DNA of 50,194 bases, from positions 1-50,194 of the forward strand of contig JALNLN010000012.1 in assembly GCA_023267855.1 (NCBI GenBank). Reading direction: 5' to 3'. The notes under the pieces were generated by a model. The model did no database searches, was not told the origin of the DNA, and saw only the letters and a program-made list of their open reading frames with translations. Source of the DNA: Candidatus Geocrenenecus dongiae. GTDB taxonomy: Archaea; Thermoproteota; Nitrososphaeria_A; Caldarchaeales; Wolframiiraptoraceae. Shown piece after piece: positions 8,499-17,124 of this stretch. Numbering within the stretch: position 1 is the stretch's first letter; each line of letters begins with the position of its first letter. The translations under genes and the position numbers were made by a program.

Positions 8499-9017
8499 TT
8501 AAGTCTTCGTCTTAACTACCTGGAAATCGTTTACTTTCTCCACTCTTAATGATAGTAATCCATTTTTCATTAAATTCAACGCAAATGGTATCATCTTAAT
8601 AGCTTTAACTGGATTCGTTTTTAGCGAATAATTTATCATAAGCATAGCTTCAGATATTCTTCCATATTTCTCGATAAACTCAGCGTATGTCTTTATTAGT
8701 TTCAGATATTCTTGTGCATTATTATAACCATTTGAGAGAGCATGTCTTCTGAGAGAGATCATGAATTCGCCTAAATTAATCTTCGCAGGGCATCTTACAG
8801 CACATAAATAACATGTTGAACACAACCATATGGTCTTACTCTTCAAAACTTCATTGTACATACCATTTCTAAGCATATTTACGATCTTTCTAGGAGTATA
8901 ATCCATATAGTGGCTGAGGGGGCATGATGCAGAACAAGTACCACACTGGATACACTTCTTTATAGCTGTATGTATAGATGAATCTTCCAACAAACGTAAA
9001 GTTATAACTTCACTCAA
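8499..9017 (-). CDS. hdrC: Heterodisulfide reductase-type subunit C (HdrC)
   Basis: A 172-residue iron-sulfur protein that passes electrons between HdrA and HdrB. It carries two [4Fe-4S] motifs, 'CIQCGTCSASCP' near residues 21-32 and 'CSTCYLCAVRCP' near 66-77, followed by 'GEFMISLRRHALSNG', all typical of HdrC. No membrane helix is present, so this is the soluble type. The TTG start at 9017 follows GGAGGTG, and it overlaps the preceding small gene by 8 bases, indicating coupled translation. Confidence 0.92.
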   Translation of the reverse strand: MSEVITLRLLEDSSIHTAIKKCIQCGTCSASCPLSHYMDYTPRKIVNMLRNGMYNEVLKSKTIWLCSTCYLCAVRCPAKINLGEFMISLRRHALSNGYNNAQEYLKLIKTYAEFIEKYGRISEAMLMINYSLKTNPVKAIKMIPFALNLMKNGLLSLRVEKVNDFQVVKTKT

Positions 9018-9372
9018 ACACTACACCTCCCTGGATTAACGGCACCCCATTAAGTTTCTTACTCCATTCTAATGCATAGTCCTCTCCCACAACATTTGCA
9101 ACAAAGACTATCAAGCCACTCTCAACTTCTAGAAGTTCTTTTATCGTTTGAGAAAGAAGGGTAGAATACTGAGCATTATAGCTACCTTTATTAAAACTAT
9201 ACTTAAAACTGTTTATCAAAGATCTACAACAAGTAACAGAAGTAATAAACTTCTCCGGAATATGGATATTCCTCTCTCTCAGATCTACTATTAAATCTAC
9301 TAGAAGCCTCCATCTATTTTCAATACTTCCTATCAGTTTTTGTAGAGACATACTATACACACTTTTTTCCAT
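9010..9372 (-). CDS. Uncharacterised small protein leading the hdr operon
   Basis: A 120-residue protein I do not recognise. It is mainly helical in character, has no signal peptide or membrane helix and holds a CC pair at 'SVTCCRSLI' near residues 48-49 but no metal-binding motif. Its end overlaps the start of hdrC by 8 bases, and the hdrC Shine-Dalgarno lies inside it, so it is the first gene of the hdr operon. It may be an accessory or assembly factor of Hdr; this rests only on position. Confidence 0.65.
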   Translation of the reverse strand: MEKSVYSMSLQKLIGSIENRWRLLVDLIVDLRERNIHIPEKFITSVTCCRSLINSFKYSFNKGSYNAQYSTLLSQTIKELLEVESGLIVFVANVVGEDYALEWSKKLNGVPLIQGGVVFE

Positions 9373-9398
9373 CTGTATATTCCAGAAATACTTCTTAT

Positions 9399-9406
9399 CG
9401 ATAAAT
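9399..9406 (-). promoter_or_regulatory. TATA-like box of the hdr operon
   Basis: On the minus strand ATTTATCG lies about 27-34 nt before the ATG at 9372, giving a nearly leaderless transcript. It is the weaker member of a divergent promoter pair with the AbrB-PhoU gene. Confidence 0.35.
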
Positions 9407-9492
9407 GTATGGTTTTTTCAATAAAAAATATATTTATTTTTTCAGAGAATAAAATAAATACCTAGAAAACAATCTTCTTACATGGAAATAAC

Positions 9493-9500
9493 TTTATATA
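9493..9500 (+). promoter_or_regulatory. TATA box of the AbrB-PhoU gene
   Basis: TTTATATA lies 21-28 nt before the GTG at 9521 and 27-34 nt before the ATG at 9527. Transcription would begin at or next to the start codon, so the mRNA is probably leaderless. Confidence 0.55.
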
Positions 9501-9520
9501 ATTGATATATACTTATTTTT

Positions 9521-10624
9521 GTGGAAATGATTGTTAGAAGACTTCAGAAAGTTGGTAGGAATACTTTGTCTGTTACTTTGCCTAGTAAGTGGGTTAAAAA
9601 TATGAACCTCAATAAGGGAGACACAATAGTATTTACTATTGAAGAAGACGGATCTTTAAAGATTAAACCTAGTTCTACTGTAACTAAAGAACAAGAGGCA
9701 AGTGAATGTATTATATATGCAGATCAGTGTAATGAGCCTTCTCTACTTGAAAGATTAATTGTAAGTAGCTATGTCCTTGGTTACAATATTATAAGAATTG
9801 TTTCATCTACTTCTATAAGAGGTAGGAATCTTGAAGTAATAAAGAAGATAGTGAATAAGATGATTGGGACTGCGATAGTTGAAGAATCTCCATTACAGGT
9901 TGTCATACAGTGTATGGTTAATCCTGAATCTTTCCCGATACAAGTACTTGTAAGAAGATTGTATATTATCGTCTCAACTATGTTGAAAGAATTAACGGAG
10001 GCTTTAGGAGACTTGAATGCAGAATTAGCTAGACAGATTATTCTAAGAGAACCTGAAACAGATAAAATGCATTTACTGATACAGAGACTACTTAACACCT
10101 CTCTCTCCATTAGAGAAATAAGACCTATAATGGGTATTGATAATGTTTACGATATATTCCTCTATAAGCTTGTTTCAGAACGTCTTGAAAGAATATCTGA
10201 TTGGATAGAGATAATGGCGAAAAATATCGAGTATCTTGAACCAAATAAGAATTATATCGGGAATGAGGCATTAAGCTATTTAACAGAGATGAGCAATATA
10301 GTGAACGATATCTGTTTTAAAGCTGTAAGTGCAATCTTCACAAAAGATATAGAAGAAGCTAATAAAGCAATTGAACAATATAAAGAAACATTCTACAATA
10401 GATATCCGGACATAATCTATAAACTATTAGAGTATATTAGATGCGGACCATGTGGACCGATGATAGGCGTTATAGTATTTGGTCTAATTAGAATAGCTGA
10501 TATCGCTTCTAGAATAGCTGAAGTTACTGTAGAGAAGATTCTTAGATCTCCAAATAAGTTTATGGAGAAGGTAGCTGGAGAAGTTGAGTTAAAGAAACTT
10601 TACGGAGAAGGTTTGGTAAGCTAG
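9521..10624 (+). CDS. AbrB-domain and PhoU-domain regulator
   Basis: A 367-residue protein with an N-terminal SpoVT/AbrB DNA-binding domain (residues 1-50, '[19 protein letters not shown]' and '[19 protein letters not shown]') followed by helical PhoU-like repeats (about 130-340). This architecture is common in archaea and is usually annotated as phosphate uptake regulator. Either GTG 9521 or ATG 9527 may be used; promoter spacing suits a leaderless mRNA. No phosphate transport genes are in the window. The gene is divergent from the hdr operon and could act on that shared region, but nothing in the sequence proves it. Confidence 0.82.
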   Translation: MEMIVRRLQKVGRNTLSVTLPSKWVKNMNLNKGDTIVFTIEEDGSLKIKPSSTVTKEQEASECIIYADQCNEPSLLERLIVSSYVLGYNIIRIVSSTSIRGRNLEVIKKIVNKMIGTAIVEESPLQVVIQCMVNPESFPIQVLVRRLYIIVSTMLKELTEALGDLNAELARQIILREPETDKMHLLIQRLLNTSLSIREIRPIMGIDNVYDIFLYKLVSERLERISDWIEIMAKNIEYLEPNKNYIGNEALSYLTEMSNIVNDICFKAVSAIFTKDIEEANKAIEQYKETFYNRYPDIIYKLLEYIRCGPCGPMIGVIVFGLIRIADIASRIAEVTVEKILRSPNKFMEKVAGEVELKKLYGEGLVS

Positions 10625-10633
10625 AATCTCAAA

Positions 10634-12973
10634 CTACTCTTCAATTCTATACCTCCATCCAACTGCAGCTACTTGACCTAAAGATATACCTCCATCATTA
10701 GCTGGATATATAGAAGGTAGGAGAAGTTTTAGATCTGAATTGCCTACAGCTTCTTCAACTCCTTCAACTATATACTCGTTTACTGCTGCACCTCCAGAGA
10801 GTATGAGGTATCTATGTCTTCTTCTCGCGGTCTTTAAAGTTATTAATCCTAAGCCATATCCGATGGCTTTCTGAACCATGTATCCTATCACCGGCTTCTC
10901 TAGATTATTGTTAATCATTAGGTTGAGTGCGTCTAGAATTATCTGTGTTGTATCTACAACATACATATCGTTATGTAGAATAATCTTTGGATATATCTCT
11001 ATGGTTTTATCTTTACTTGGCTTAGAGAATGCTTCTAATCTTATTGCAGGTTCTCCTTCATACGTCATCTCATAACATACTCCAAGCATGACGGAGGCTG
11101 CATCCAGAACTCTACCAGTGCTGGAAGTTTTTGGAGCATCTTCAATACTGTTTAACAGTATCTCGATCTCTAATTCACCTCTCCTGAAACTTTTTGGAAG
11201 TATGTCTAGCTTCTTAAAAATCTCAATTATTTCTCGTGTGTCTAGTTTTGTTGAAAGTATTCCTGCGAGCATTCTTGCAGGATACCTAACTGCTAGATCT
11301 CCGCTAGGCATAGGCTGGGTTTTTAAATGACCAACTCTCTCAAAACCTTCATAACTTGCTCTTAAGACTTCTCCACCCCATACAGTTTTATCTAAACCAT
11401 ATCCAGCTCCATCTACAGCTATTCCAATGAATTCTTCTTTTATCTGGTATTCAGTAGCTACTGAGAGTACATGAGCCCAGTGATGCTGGACCTTATGTAA
11501 TTCTACATTATATGTTGATGACCATTCTTCAGCGATCATCGTTGAAGGATATGTTGGATTCATGTCGGCCGCCATTACCGTTGACTTCAAATCGATCTTA
11601 TAGTTTCTTATCAAGAACATTATGTATCTCTCGAGATCTCTAAAACAGTAGTAGTCGTCTATGTCTCCAATGTATTGTGTTAAAATTACTTTATCATCGA
11701 ATGCGAGTGCTCCAGCATTTTGCAACATTGCTCCGAAGGCTACTACAGGTTTCATCAACTTGAACGGTAATCTACTCCATGTAGGTGCGTATCCTCTACC
11801 TCTCCTTAACAACATCTTCCTTCCACGTGTAAATCTCACAACACTATCATCAACTCTATTCACTATCCTCCTGTTATGGATGAGGAAGTAGTCAACAAAT
11901 TCTGAGAGTTTTTTCTTAGCACATTCTTCATCGATACACATCGGTTCTCCACGAGGGTTCCCGCTCGTCATTATAGCAAACCTATCATCTGTATTCATTA
12001 GTAGTAGGTAGTGTAGAGATGTGTATGGAAGAAATATTCCAAGCTGTTTCAGTCCAGGTGCAACTAAACTTGAAACATTTGCATCTTCTCTTTTGTCTAG
12101 TAGTAGTATTGGTCTCTCTCTGGATTTCAGTACACTTACGGCTTTCTCGTCTATATACACTATTCTAGAGGCTGTAGTAGTATCTAAAACCATTACAGCG
12201 AAAGGTTTTGTTGGTCTATTTTTTAATTTCCTCAATCTCATTATTGGTTCATCATTAGTTGCAGAAAGAGCTATGTGGAATCCACCAACACCTTTAACAG
12301 CTACTATAAACCCTTCATTTATCAATTTTCCTACTTCTACAATTGCATCGTAACCTTCAGTAATGTATTCAAAATCTTTATTGTAAAGTTTTACCACCGG
12401 GCCGCATAGAGGACAACTTATCCCCTGAGCGTGGAATCTCTTCTTATTCTCTGGGTCTAGATATTCTCTTTTACATTCATCACATAGCTGGAATTCTTTC
12501 ATAGATGTCTTTTCTCTATCATACGGTATTTCTTCTATCATAGAGTATCTTGGACCACAATATGCACATGAATGGAATGGGTATAGGTAGAATCTACTAT
12601 ACGGGTTAAGTACTTCTTTTAAACAATCATCGCAAATAGAAATGTCCGGTGGAATTATAGAACTTCTGTAGGAGTGTGGGTCACTCTCAAGTATCTTGAA
12701 GTCAGCGTATCCTACAGGCTCAGTCTCCATAACTGTTACATCTTCTATTTCTGCAACATCAGGCTTCTCCTCAATAATTTTTCTAGTAAATTCTCTTATC
12801 TCTTCATCTACTCCTTCTACATGTATCTCTACAGAACTCCCACCAATATTCTTAACATAACCTCTCAAACCAATCTTAACAGCCAACCTATATATGAAAG
12901 GTCTGAAACCAACACCTTGAACAATCCCTGTAACTATGATCTTCGCAGCTTTCACATAATAGACAACAGACAC
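10634..12973 (-). CDS. hypF: [NiFe] hydrogenase maturation carbamoyltransferase HypF
   Basis: A 779-residue HypF, which makes the carbamoyl group that becomes the cyanide ligands of the NiFe site. Domains in order: acylphosphatase (residues 9-95, 'GIVQGVGFRPF'), two zinc-finger pairs ('CDDC', 'CAYCGP', 'CDEC', 'CPLCGP', about 112-190), a YrdC/Sua5-like domain (about 205-385) and a Kae1/TobZ-like domain with the metal-binding 'HHWAHVLSV' near 505. Length is normal. Start is GTG 12973 or GTG 12955. It is divergent from hypA, and it carries the family signature intact. Confidence 0.96.
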   Translation of the reverse strand: MSVVYYVKAAKIIVTGIVQGVGFRPFIYRLAVKIGLRGYVKNIGGSSVEIHVEGVDEEIREFTRKIIEEKPDVAEIEDVTVMETEPVGYADFKILESDPHSYRSSIIPPDISICDDCLKEVLNPYSRFYLYPFHSCAYCGPRYSMIEEIPYDREKTSMKEFQLCDECKREYLDPENKKRFHAQGISCPLCGPVVKLYNKDFEYITEGYDAIVEVGKLINEGFIVAVKGVGGFHIALSATNDEPIMRLRKLKNRPTKPFAVMVLDTTTASRIVYIDEKAVSVLKSRERPILLLDKREDANVSSLVAPGLKQLGIFLPYTSLHYLLLMNTDDRFAIMTSGNPRGEPMCIDEECAKKKLSEFVDYFLIHNRRIVNRVDDSVVRFTRGRKMLLRRGRGYAPTWSRLPFKLMKPVVAFGAMLQNAGALAFDDKVILTQYIGDIDDYYCFRDLERYIMFLIRNYKIDLKSTVMAADMNPTYPSTMIAEEWSSTYNVELHKVQHHWAHVLSVATEYQIKEEFIGIAVDGAGYGLDKTVWGGEVLRASYEGFERVGHLKTQPMPSGDLAVRYPARMLAGILSTKLDTREIIEIFKKLDILPKSFRRGELEIEILLNSIEDAPKTSSTGRVLDAASVMLGVCYEMTYEGEPAIRLEAFSKPSKDKTIEIYPKIILHNDMYVVDTTQIILDALNLMINNNLEKPVIGYMVQKAIGYGLGLITLKTARRRHRYLILSGGAAVNEYIVEGVEEAVGNSDLKLLLPSIYPANDGGISLGQVAAVGWRYRIEE

Positions 12974-13089
12974 CTCTTTATAGAATCTTTTCCTAAAACA
13001 AAATCATTTAAACGTTTATTGAAATTTTTGTTATCAACTATTTTCTTAATTCTTAAATGCTACTTTAGGTTATTTTTTATGAGTTAGGA

Positions 13090-13533
13090 TTGCATGAGTG
13101 GAGTATAGCTGAAGGTATAGTTGATGTTCTTCTCGAAATGTTTAAGGATAAGAAGTTGAGAGAAGTAGATATTAAGATTGGGGAGCTTAGAGATCTAGAT
13201 CTAGATGTACTGAGATCGGCTCTAAACATACTCTCTGAATCAAGAAGTCTCAAAGGTCTGAAATTCAATCTCCATGTATCTAAAGCTAGATTCAAATGTT
13301 TAAACTGTGGTGAAGAGTGGGGGTTGGAGAAAGCTTTAGAGATGGTTGAAGAAACAATTGGAGCAGAAAGTGTAATTATTGAAGAAAGTGGATCAGAACT
13401 TCCACTACACTTCATACCTAGCCTAATCATAGGTCTCCAGAAATGTCCTTCATGCGGTATGATGGATATAGCCATAGATTCTGGTAGAGAACTTGAGATA
13501 ACCAGAGTGGTGGTGGAAGATGATAGATCCTAG
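13090..13533 (+). CDS. hypA: Hydrogenase nickel incorporation protein HypA
   Basis: A 147-residue HypA that delivers nickel to the hydrogenase large subunit. The TTG start at 13090 gives M-H-E-W; His2 is the essential nickel ligand, which fixes this start. The zinc site is formed by 'CLNC' (about 75-78) and 'CPSC' (about 119-122), separated by the long insertion found in Thermococcus-type HypA. It overlaps the Mrp-type hypB by 14 bases, which matches the known HypA-HypB pairing. Confidence 0.94.
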   Translation: MHEWSIAEGIVDVLLEMFKDKKLREVDIKIGELRDLDLDVLRSALNILSESRSLKGLKFNLHVSKARFKCLNCGEEWGLEKALEMVEETIGAESVIIEESGSELPLHFIPSLIIGLQKCPSCGMMDIAIDSGRELEITRVVVEDDRS

Positions 13534-14278
13534 AATAGAAATGATGAAAGCTAGAACTTCAAGAATAGAGAATATAGTTTTATTTGTTAGTGGTAAAGGC
13601 GGTGTAGGTAAGAGCCTACTTTCTTCAGCCGTATCTTACATACTATCGGAGAGAGGGTATGAAACAGTCTATTTAGATCTAGATTTCCATGGTCCATCTG
13701 GGCAGAATCTATTCCATCTAGATAAGTTAATGGAAGGTGGTAAGAGCGGGTTGAAGACTGCTCTCTCCGGTAAAGTCAAAGTCGCATCTATAGGATACAT
13801 GGTTAAAGATAATCCTCTCCCACTAAGTGGGGTAGATAGAATGGAAGTACTTCTCGACTTCTTCTCAATATTAGATTTCGGTGAACTTGATTTTCTCATA
13901 GTAGATCTACCTCCAGGAATGGGTGAAGAAACAATATTTTTACAGAGAATGTTTAGAGAGAAGTTGTCGGCGGTAGTAGTTACGCTGAATTCTCAGATGA
14001 GTTTAACGACTGTGAAGAGAGTTGTAAACTATCTAAAAGTGCAGAAAATAGGCATCATAGGAGCCGTCGTAAACATGTCTAACCTGTTTGGTAAGTATGA
14101 GCCAGAACAAGTTTCCAGAGAATTGGGGATAGAAGTCATAGGCTCCATAACTTACCATCCAGAAGTAGAACAATACAAAACAATAAAAGATAAACTTGAG
14201 AAAACACCTAGATTCATGTTTGAGATAGAGAGGTTGGTGGAGAAGATGTTGGGAAAACTTTCCAGAAGGCTAACATAA
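13520..14278 (+). CDS. hypB: Mrp/MinD-type ATPase acting as HypB
   Basis: A 252-residue P-loop ATPase of the Mrp/MinD family with the deviant Walker A 'GKGGVGKS' near residues 25-32, 'LDLDFHGPSGQN' and 'FLIVDLPPGMGEE'. It is not the SIMIBI GTPase HypB of bacteria and has no histidine-rich nickel store. In Thermococcus kodakarensis an ATPase of this class pairs with HypA and regulates its nickel affinity. Direct overlap with hypA and position between hypA and hypD make the same role likely here. A general iron-sulfur carrier (ApbC/NBP35-like) role is the alternative, but the CxxC pair of those carriers is absent. Confidence 0.85.
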   Translation: MIDPRIEMMKARTSRIENIVLFVSGKGGVGKSLLSSAVSYILSERGYETVYLDLDFHGPSGQNLFHLDKLMEGGKSGLKTALSGKVKVASIGYMVKDNPLPLSGVDRMEVLLDFFSILDFGELDFLIVDLPPGMGEETIFLQRMFREKLSAVVVTLNSQMSLTTVKRVVNYLKVQKIGIIGAVVNMSNLFGKYEPEQVSRELGIEVIGSITYHPEVEQYKTIKDKLEKTPRFMFEIERLVEKMLGKLSRRLT

Positions 14279-14305
14279 ATATCTAGTATAGATGTTTTAT
14301 TTTTC

Positions 14306-15526
14306 TTGGAGAAGGTAGTGAAGGGATTGGAGAGCATAGATCTAAGGAGGGCGACCAACATACTTTTCAGGAGCAATCGTGAACTAGCTTTAAAGATACT
14401 CAAGATAATCGAGCTAACATGGGCTCAGCTCAAGAAATCTGGATACGAGCATTTAAGAATAATGAATTTCTGTGGTACACATGAATGGACTACTACACGT
14501 TACGGTTTAAGAAGCTTACTCCCAGAAGGTATAGAACTTCTAGCAGGTCCAGGCTGTCCCGTCTGCATCACCCCCTCACACTACGTTGAAGCAGCCATAA
14601 AGCTCTCATTAGAAGGTGTAAGAGTCTACACTTACGGTGACGCATACAAGCTCCCATCTGTAAAAAAGATAAACGGTGTGAAGAGCCTGGATGAAGCAAA
14701 AGCATCTGGAGGAGATGTAGTAGTAGTTTACAGCCTCCTCGACGCTATTAGAGACGTTGTAAAAAATAGAGTAGAATCCACATTCTTAGCGATAGGGTTC
14801 GAGACCACGTATCCAGCATACGCTCTAGCTATACTTAAAGAAGAAACCCCAGAAAATCTTAGTTACATAGTAGCGGGCAGGCTTACCCCTCCTGCCGCCG
14901 AATATGCTGTAGAAAGAGTAGGAGGAGTTGACGGCGTCATCGCTCCAGGACATGTCTCTACCATCACAGGTGGAGAAGTATGGATAAACTTAGCTGAAAA
15001 ATATAGTATACCCACAGTTGTCTCAGGATTCGAGCCTATTGACGTACTCTTATCTATAGCTGAAATTCTCAAACAGAAAAGTAGAGGAGAAGCAAGAGTA
15101 GTAATTGAGTATGCTAGAGCGGTTACTTGGAGTGGTAATGTTAATGCTAAGAAAGCTATAAATGAAGTATTTGAAGTGCATGATGCAGCTTGGAGAGGTA
15201 TCGGGATCATACCGAAAAGTGGCTACAAATTAAGAGAAGAATACAGGAGATTTGATGCTTTTGATAGATATGGGTTTAGAGAACCTACTAGAGATGAATG
15301 GTGCTACGATCTCCTACCTGGATGTAGATGTGGAGAAGTAATCATAGGCAAGATCAAACCCTCAGAATGCTCACTATTCATGAAGAAGTGTACACCAGAC
15401 TCACCATACGGACCATGCATGGTTTCATCTGAAGGAACATGCCGCATACACGCACTCCACACCAACGTTAACAACATAGATGAGATAAGAAAAATAAAAT
15501 GGATAGAAAATAGCAACCATCAATAA
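14306..15526 (+). CDS. hypD: Hydrogenase maturation protein HypD
   Basis: A 406-residue HypD, the iron-sulfur scaffold on which Fe(CN)2CO is built with HypC and HypE. Signatures are 'MNFCGTHEWTTTRYG', 'LLAGPGCPVCITP', 'FLAIGFETTYPA', and the C-terminal cysteine-rich part with 'LPGCRCGEVI', 'CTPDSPYGPCMVSSEGTC'. The TTG at 14306 gives a protein somewhat longer than the usual 350-380 residues, so a later internal start such as GTG 14318 is possible. It lies 27 bases after hypB. Confidence 0.95.
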   Translation: MEKVVKGLESIDLRRATNILFRSNRELALKILKIIELTWAQLKKSGYEHLRIMNFCGTHEWTTTRYGLRSLLPEGIELLAGPGCPVCITPSHYVEAAIKLSLEGVRVYTYGDAYKLPSVKKINGVKSLDEAKASGGDVVVVYSLLDAIRDVVKNRVESTFLAIGFETTYPAYALAILKEETPENLSYIVAGRLTPPAAEYAVERVGGVDGVIAPGHVSTITGGEVWINLAEKYSIPTVVSGFEPIDVLLSIAEILKQKSRGEARVVIEYARAVTWSGNVNAKKAINEVFEVHDAAWRGIGIIPKSGYKLREEYRRFDAFDRYGFREPTRDEWCYDLLPGCRCGEVIIGKIKPSECSLFMKKCTPDSPYGPCMVSSEGTCRIHALHTNVNNIDEIRKIKWIENSNHQ

Positions 15527-15628
15527 GAAACAGAACCGCTGTAGGTGAGAATATTAGGAAGCAGGAGATTCTGTATTAAGTTTACTCTTATTTATATTGA
15601 GGACGTGATATGTAGATGTTGGAGTTGG

Positions 15629-15916
15629 ATGTGCTGGGGGGTTTATGGAAAAGTCTTAGAGGTCTCAGAAAAGTATGTTAAAGTTGATTTTGGTGGAGTG
15701 GTTAGAGAAGTCTTGTCTAGTCTAGATGACATATCTCCAGGAGATTACGTAGTCGTCCACGCAGGACTAATAATCTCTAAACTTAGTAGAGAAGAATTTC
15801 TCGAAAGTTTTAAATACATACGTGAAATTGCTGAGAAACTTGTTGAAGATGGAGAATTATCTAGAGAAGAGCTTGAAGAAATGAATAGAATTATCTCTAA
15901 GTGGCTTGAAGAATGA
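15629..15916 (+). CDS. hypC: Hydrogenase assembly chaperone HypC
   Basis: A 95-residue HypC, which escorts the iron complex from HypD to the large subunit. HypC proteins must begin M-C because Cys2 binds iron. The longer open frame begins at 15545, but the ATG at 15629 gives M-C-W-G-V-Y-G-K-V, so I set the start there. The small beta-barrel sequence 'VKVDFGGVVREV' and 'GDYVVVHAGLIISKLS' fits the family. A TATA-like stretch (TTATTTATATT) lies 30-45 bases before this ATG. The end overlaps the longest hypE frame by 11 bases. Confidence 0.93.
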   Translation: MCWGVYGKVLEVSEKYVKVDFGGVVREVLSSLDDISPGDYVVVHAGLIISKLSREEFLESFKYIREIAEKLVEDGELSREELEEMNRIISKWLEE

Positions 15917-16967
15917 GGTGGTGGAGATCTTGGAGAAGATAACGTTGGCTCACGGTGCTGGCGGTAGAGAGATGAATAATCTATTAGAAGAGTTGATCTT
16001 CAAGAAGCTACCCACATTTATGAAGAAAGTTGAGGGAGGACTAGGAATAGATTTTCCAGATGATGCTGCAGCAATACCTACAAGTGATGGAAAATACATA
16101 GTTGTAACAGTAGACGCATATACTGTTAACCCAATATTCTTCCCAGGAGGAGACATAGGAATACTGGCAGCTTCAGGTACAGTAAACGATGTACTAATGC
16201 TTGGAGGGATACCTATAGCTGCTCTAGACACAGTTATAGTTGAAGAAGGATTCGAGATAGAAACGCTACGCAAAATCTTAGATTCAATGTTTAATACTTT
16301 CTCTAAATGTGGTGTTAAACTTATTGGTGGAGATTTTAAAGTTATGCCTAGAGGTCAACTAGACAAGATACTTATAAGTACTATGGGTATAGGTGTAGCG
16401 GAGAAGCTGATCGTAGATAAGAATCTGAGACCGGGAGATAAGATAATTGTCTCAGGATACATAGCAGAACATGGTGCATCTATATATGCTGCTCAGAGAG
16501 GTTTAACACCAGAATTCTCAGAACTCAGAAGTGATGTAAAACCACTAGTAGATTTAATGATACCTTTAATCGAGAAATATGGTGACTCAATACATTCTGC
16601 AAGCGATCCCACGAGAGGAGGATTGTCCATGACATTAAACCACTGGGCCAAATCTTCAAACACCCTCATAATTATAGAAGAGGAAAAAATACCTATAAGA
16701 GAATCTGTTGCAAGCTATTGTGAAATTCTCGGACTCGACCCGCTTACTCTCGCATCAGAAGGAGTAGCAGTACTAGGAGTAGAAGGAGAGAAAGCCGATG
16801 AAATTCTAGAAGACGTGCATTCTCTAGGATATACTGAAGCCCAGATAATAGGAGAAGTGAGAGAAAAAGAAAGAAAAGAATTAAGTCTCGTAGTAATGAA
16901 GACGAGCATAGGAGGATACAGAATAATAGAACCACCAGTAGGAGAAATAGTCCCAAGAATATGCTAA
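15906..16967 (+). CDS. hypE: Hydrogenase maturation protein HypE
   Basis: A 353-residue PurM/AIR-synthase-like protein that dehydrates its own C-terminal thiocarboxamide to thiocyanate. It shows 'LAHGAGGREMNNLLEE', 'GIDFPDDAAAIP', 'GGDIGILAASGTVNDVLMLG' and 'DPTRGGL', and ends in 'EIVPRIC', the terminal cysteine needed for the reaction. The longest start is TTG 15906; GAGGTG at 15915-15920 better serves TTG 15930, so the true N-terminus may be eight residues shorter. Confidence 0.95.
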   Translation: MKNEVVEILEKITLAHGAGGREMNNLLEELIFKKLPTFMKKVEGGLGIDFPDDAAAIPTSDGKYIVVTVDAYTVNPIFFPGGDIGILAASGTVNDVLMLGGIPIAALDTVIVEEGFEIETLRKILDSMFNTFSKCGVKLIGGDFKVMPRGQLDKILISTMGIGVAEKLIVDKNLRPGDKIIVSGYIAEHGASIYAAQRGLTPEFSELRSDVKPLVDLMIPLIEKYGDSIHSASDPTRGGLSMTLNHWAKSSNTLIIIEEEKIPIRESVASYCEILGLDPLTLASEGVAVLGVEGEKADEILEDVHSLGYTEAQIIGEVREKERKELSLVVMKTSIGGYRIIEPPVGEIVPRIC

Positions 16968-17061
16968 CCCAAGGAATACACATTCAATATCTTTAAATTG
17001 AGAAAAATTAAAGAGAAGGAACACTTTTAAGTAAATGTATATATAACGGTGTCTAGATTAA

Positions 17062-17071
17062 AGTATATACT
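17062..17071. promoter_or_regulatory. Palindrome upstream of the qmo-mvh operon
   Basis: AGTATATACT is a perfect 10-bp palindrome about 20 bases upstream of the probable TATA box of the operon. Two related GTATATAT-like stretches flank it at 17037 and 17072. The position suits an upstream regulator site, but AT-rich palindromes arise easily by chance. Confidence 0.25.
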
Positions 17072-17089
17072 GTATATATGGTAAAAAGT

Positions 17090-17097
17090 CCTAAATA
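17090..17097 (+). promoter_or_regulatory. TATA-like box of the qmo-mvh operon
   Basis: CCTAAATA lies 28-35 nt before the ATG at 17125, the only sizable intergenic gap (about 160 bases) upstream of the seven-gene operon. No Shine-Dalgarno precedes that ATG, so a near-leaderless mRNA is likely. Confidence 0.4.
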
Positions 17098-17124
17098 CCC
17101 CCTATCTCTTTACTTTCTTAGAAT

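Noticed and set aside
5583-9017. Calling the organism a methanogen from HdrABC and MvhAGD
   Set aside because: Hdr and Mvh occur in many non-methanogens, and no mcr, mtr or coenzyme M/B synthesis gene is visible.
12674-13087. Plus-strand open frame over the hypF start and the hypA promoter
   Set aside because: It is antisense to the HypF acylphosphatase domain and has a low-complexity, non-protein-like composition.
15545-15628. Upstream extension of HypC
   Set aside because: HypC needs Cys2 after the initiator Met; only ATG 15629 provides M-C, and a TATA-like box lies inside the extension.
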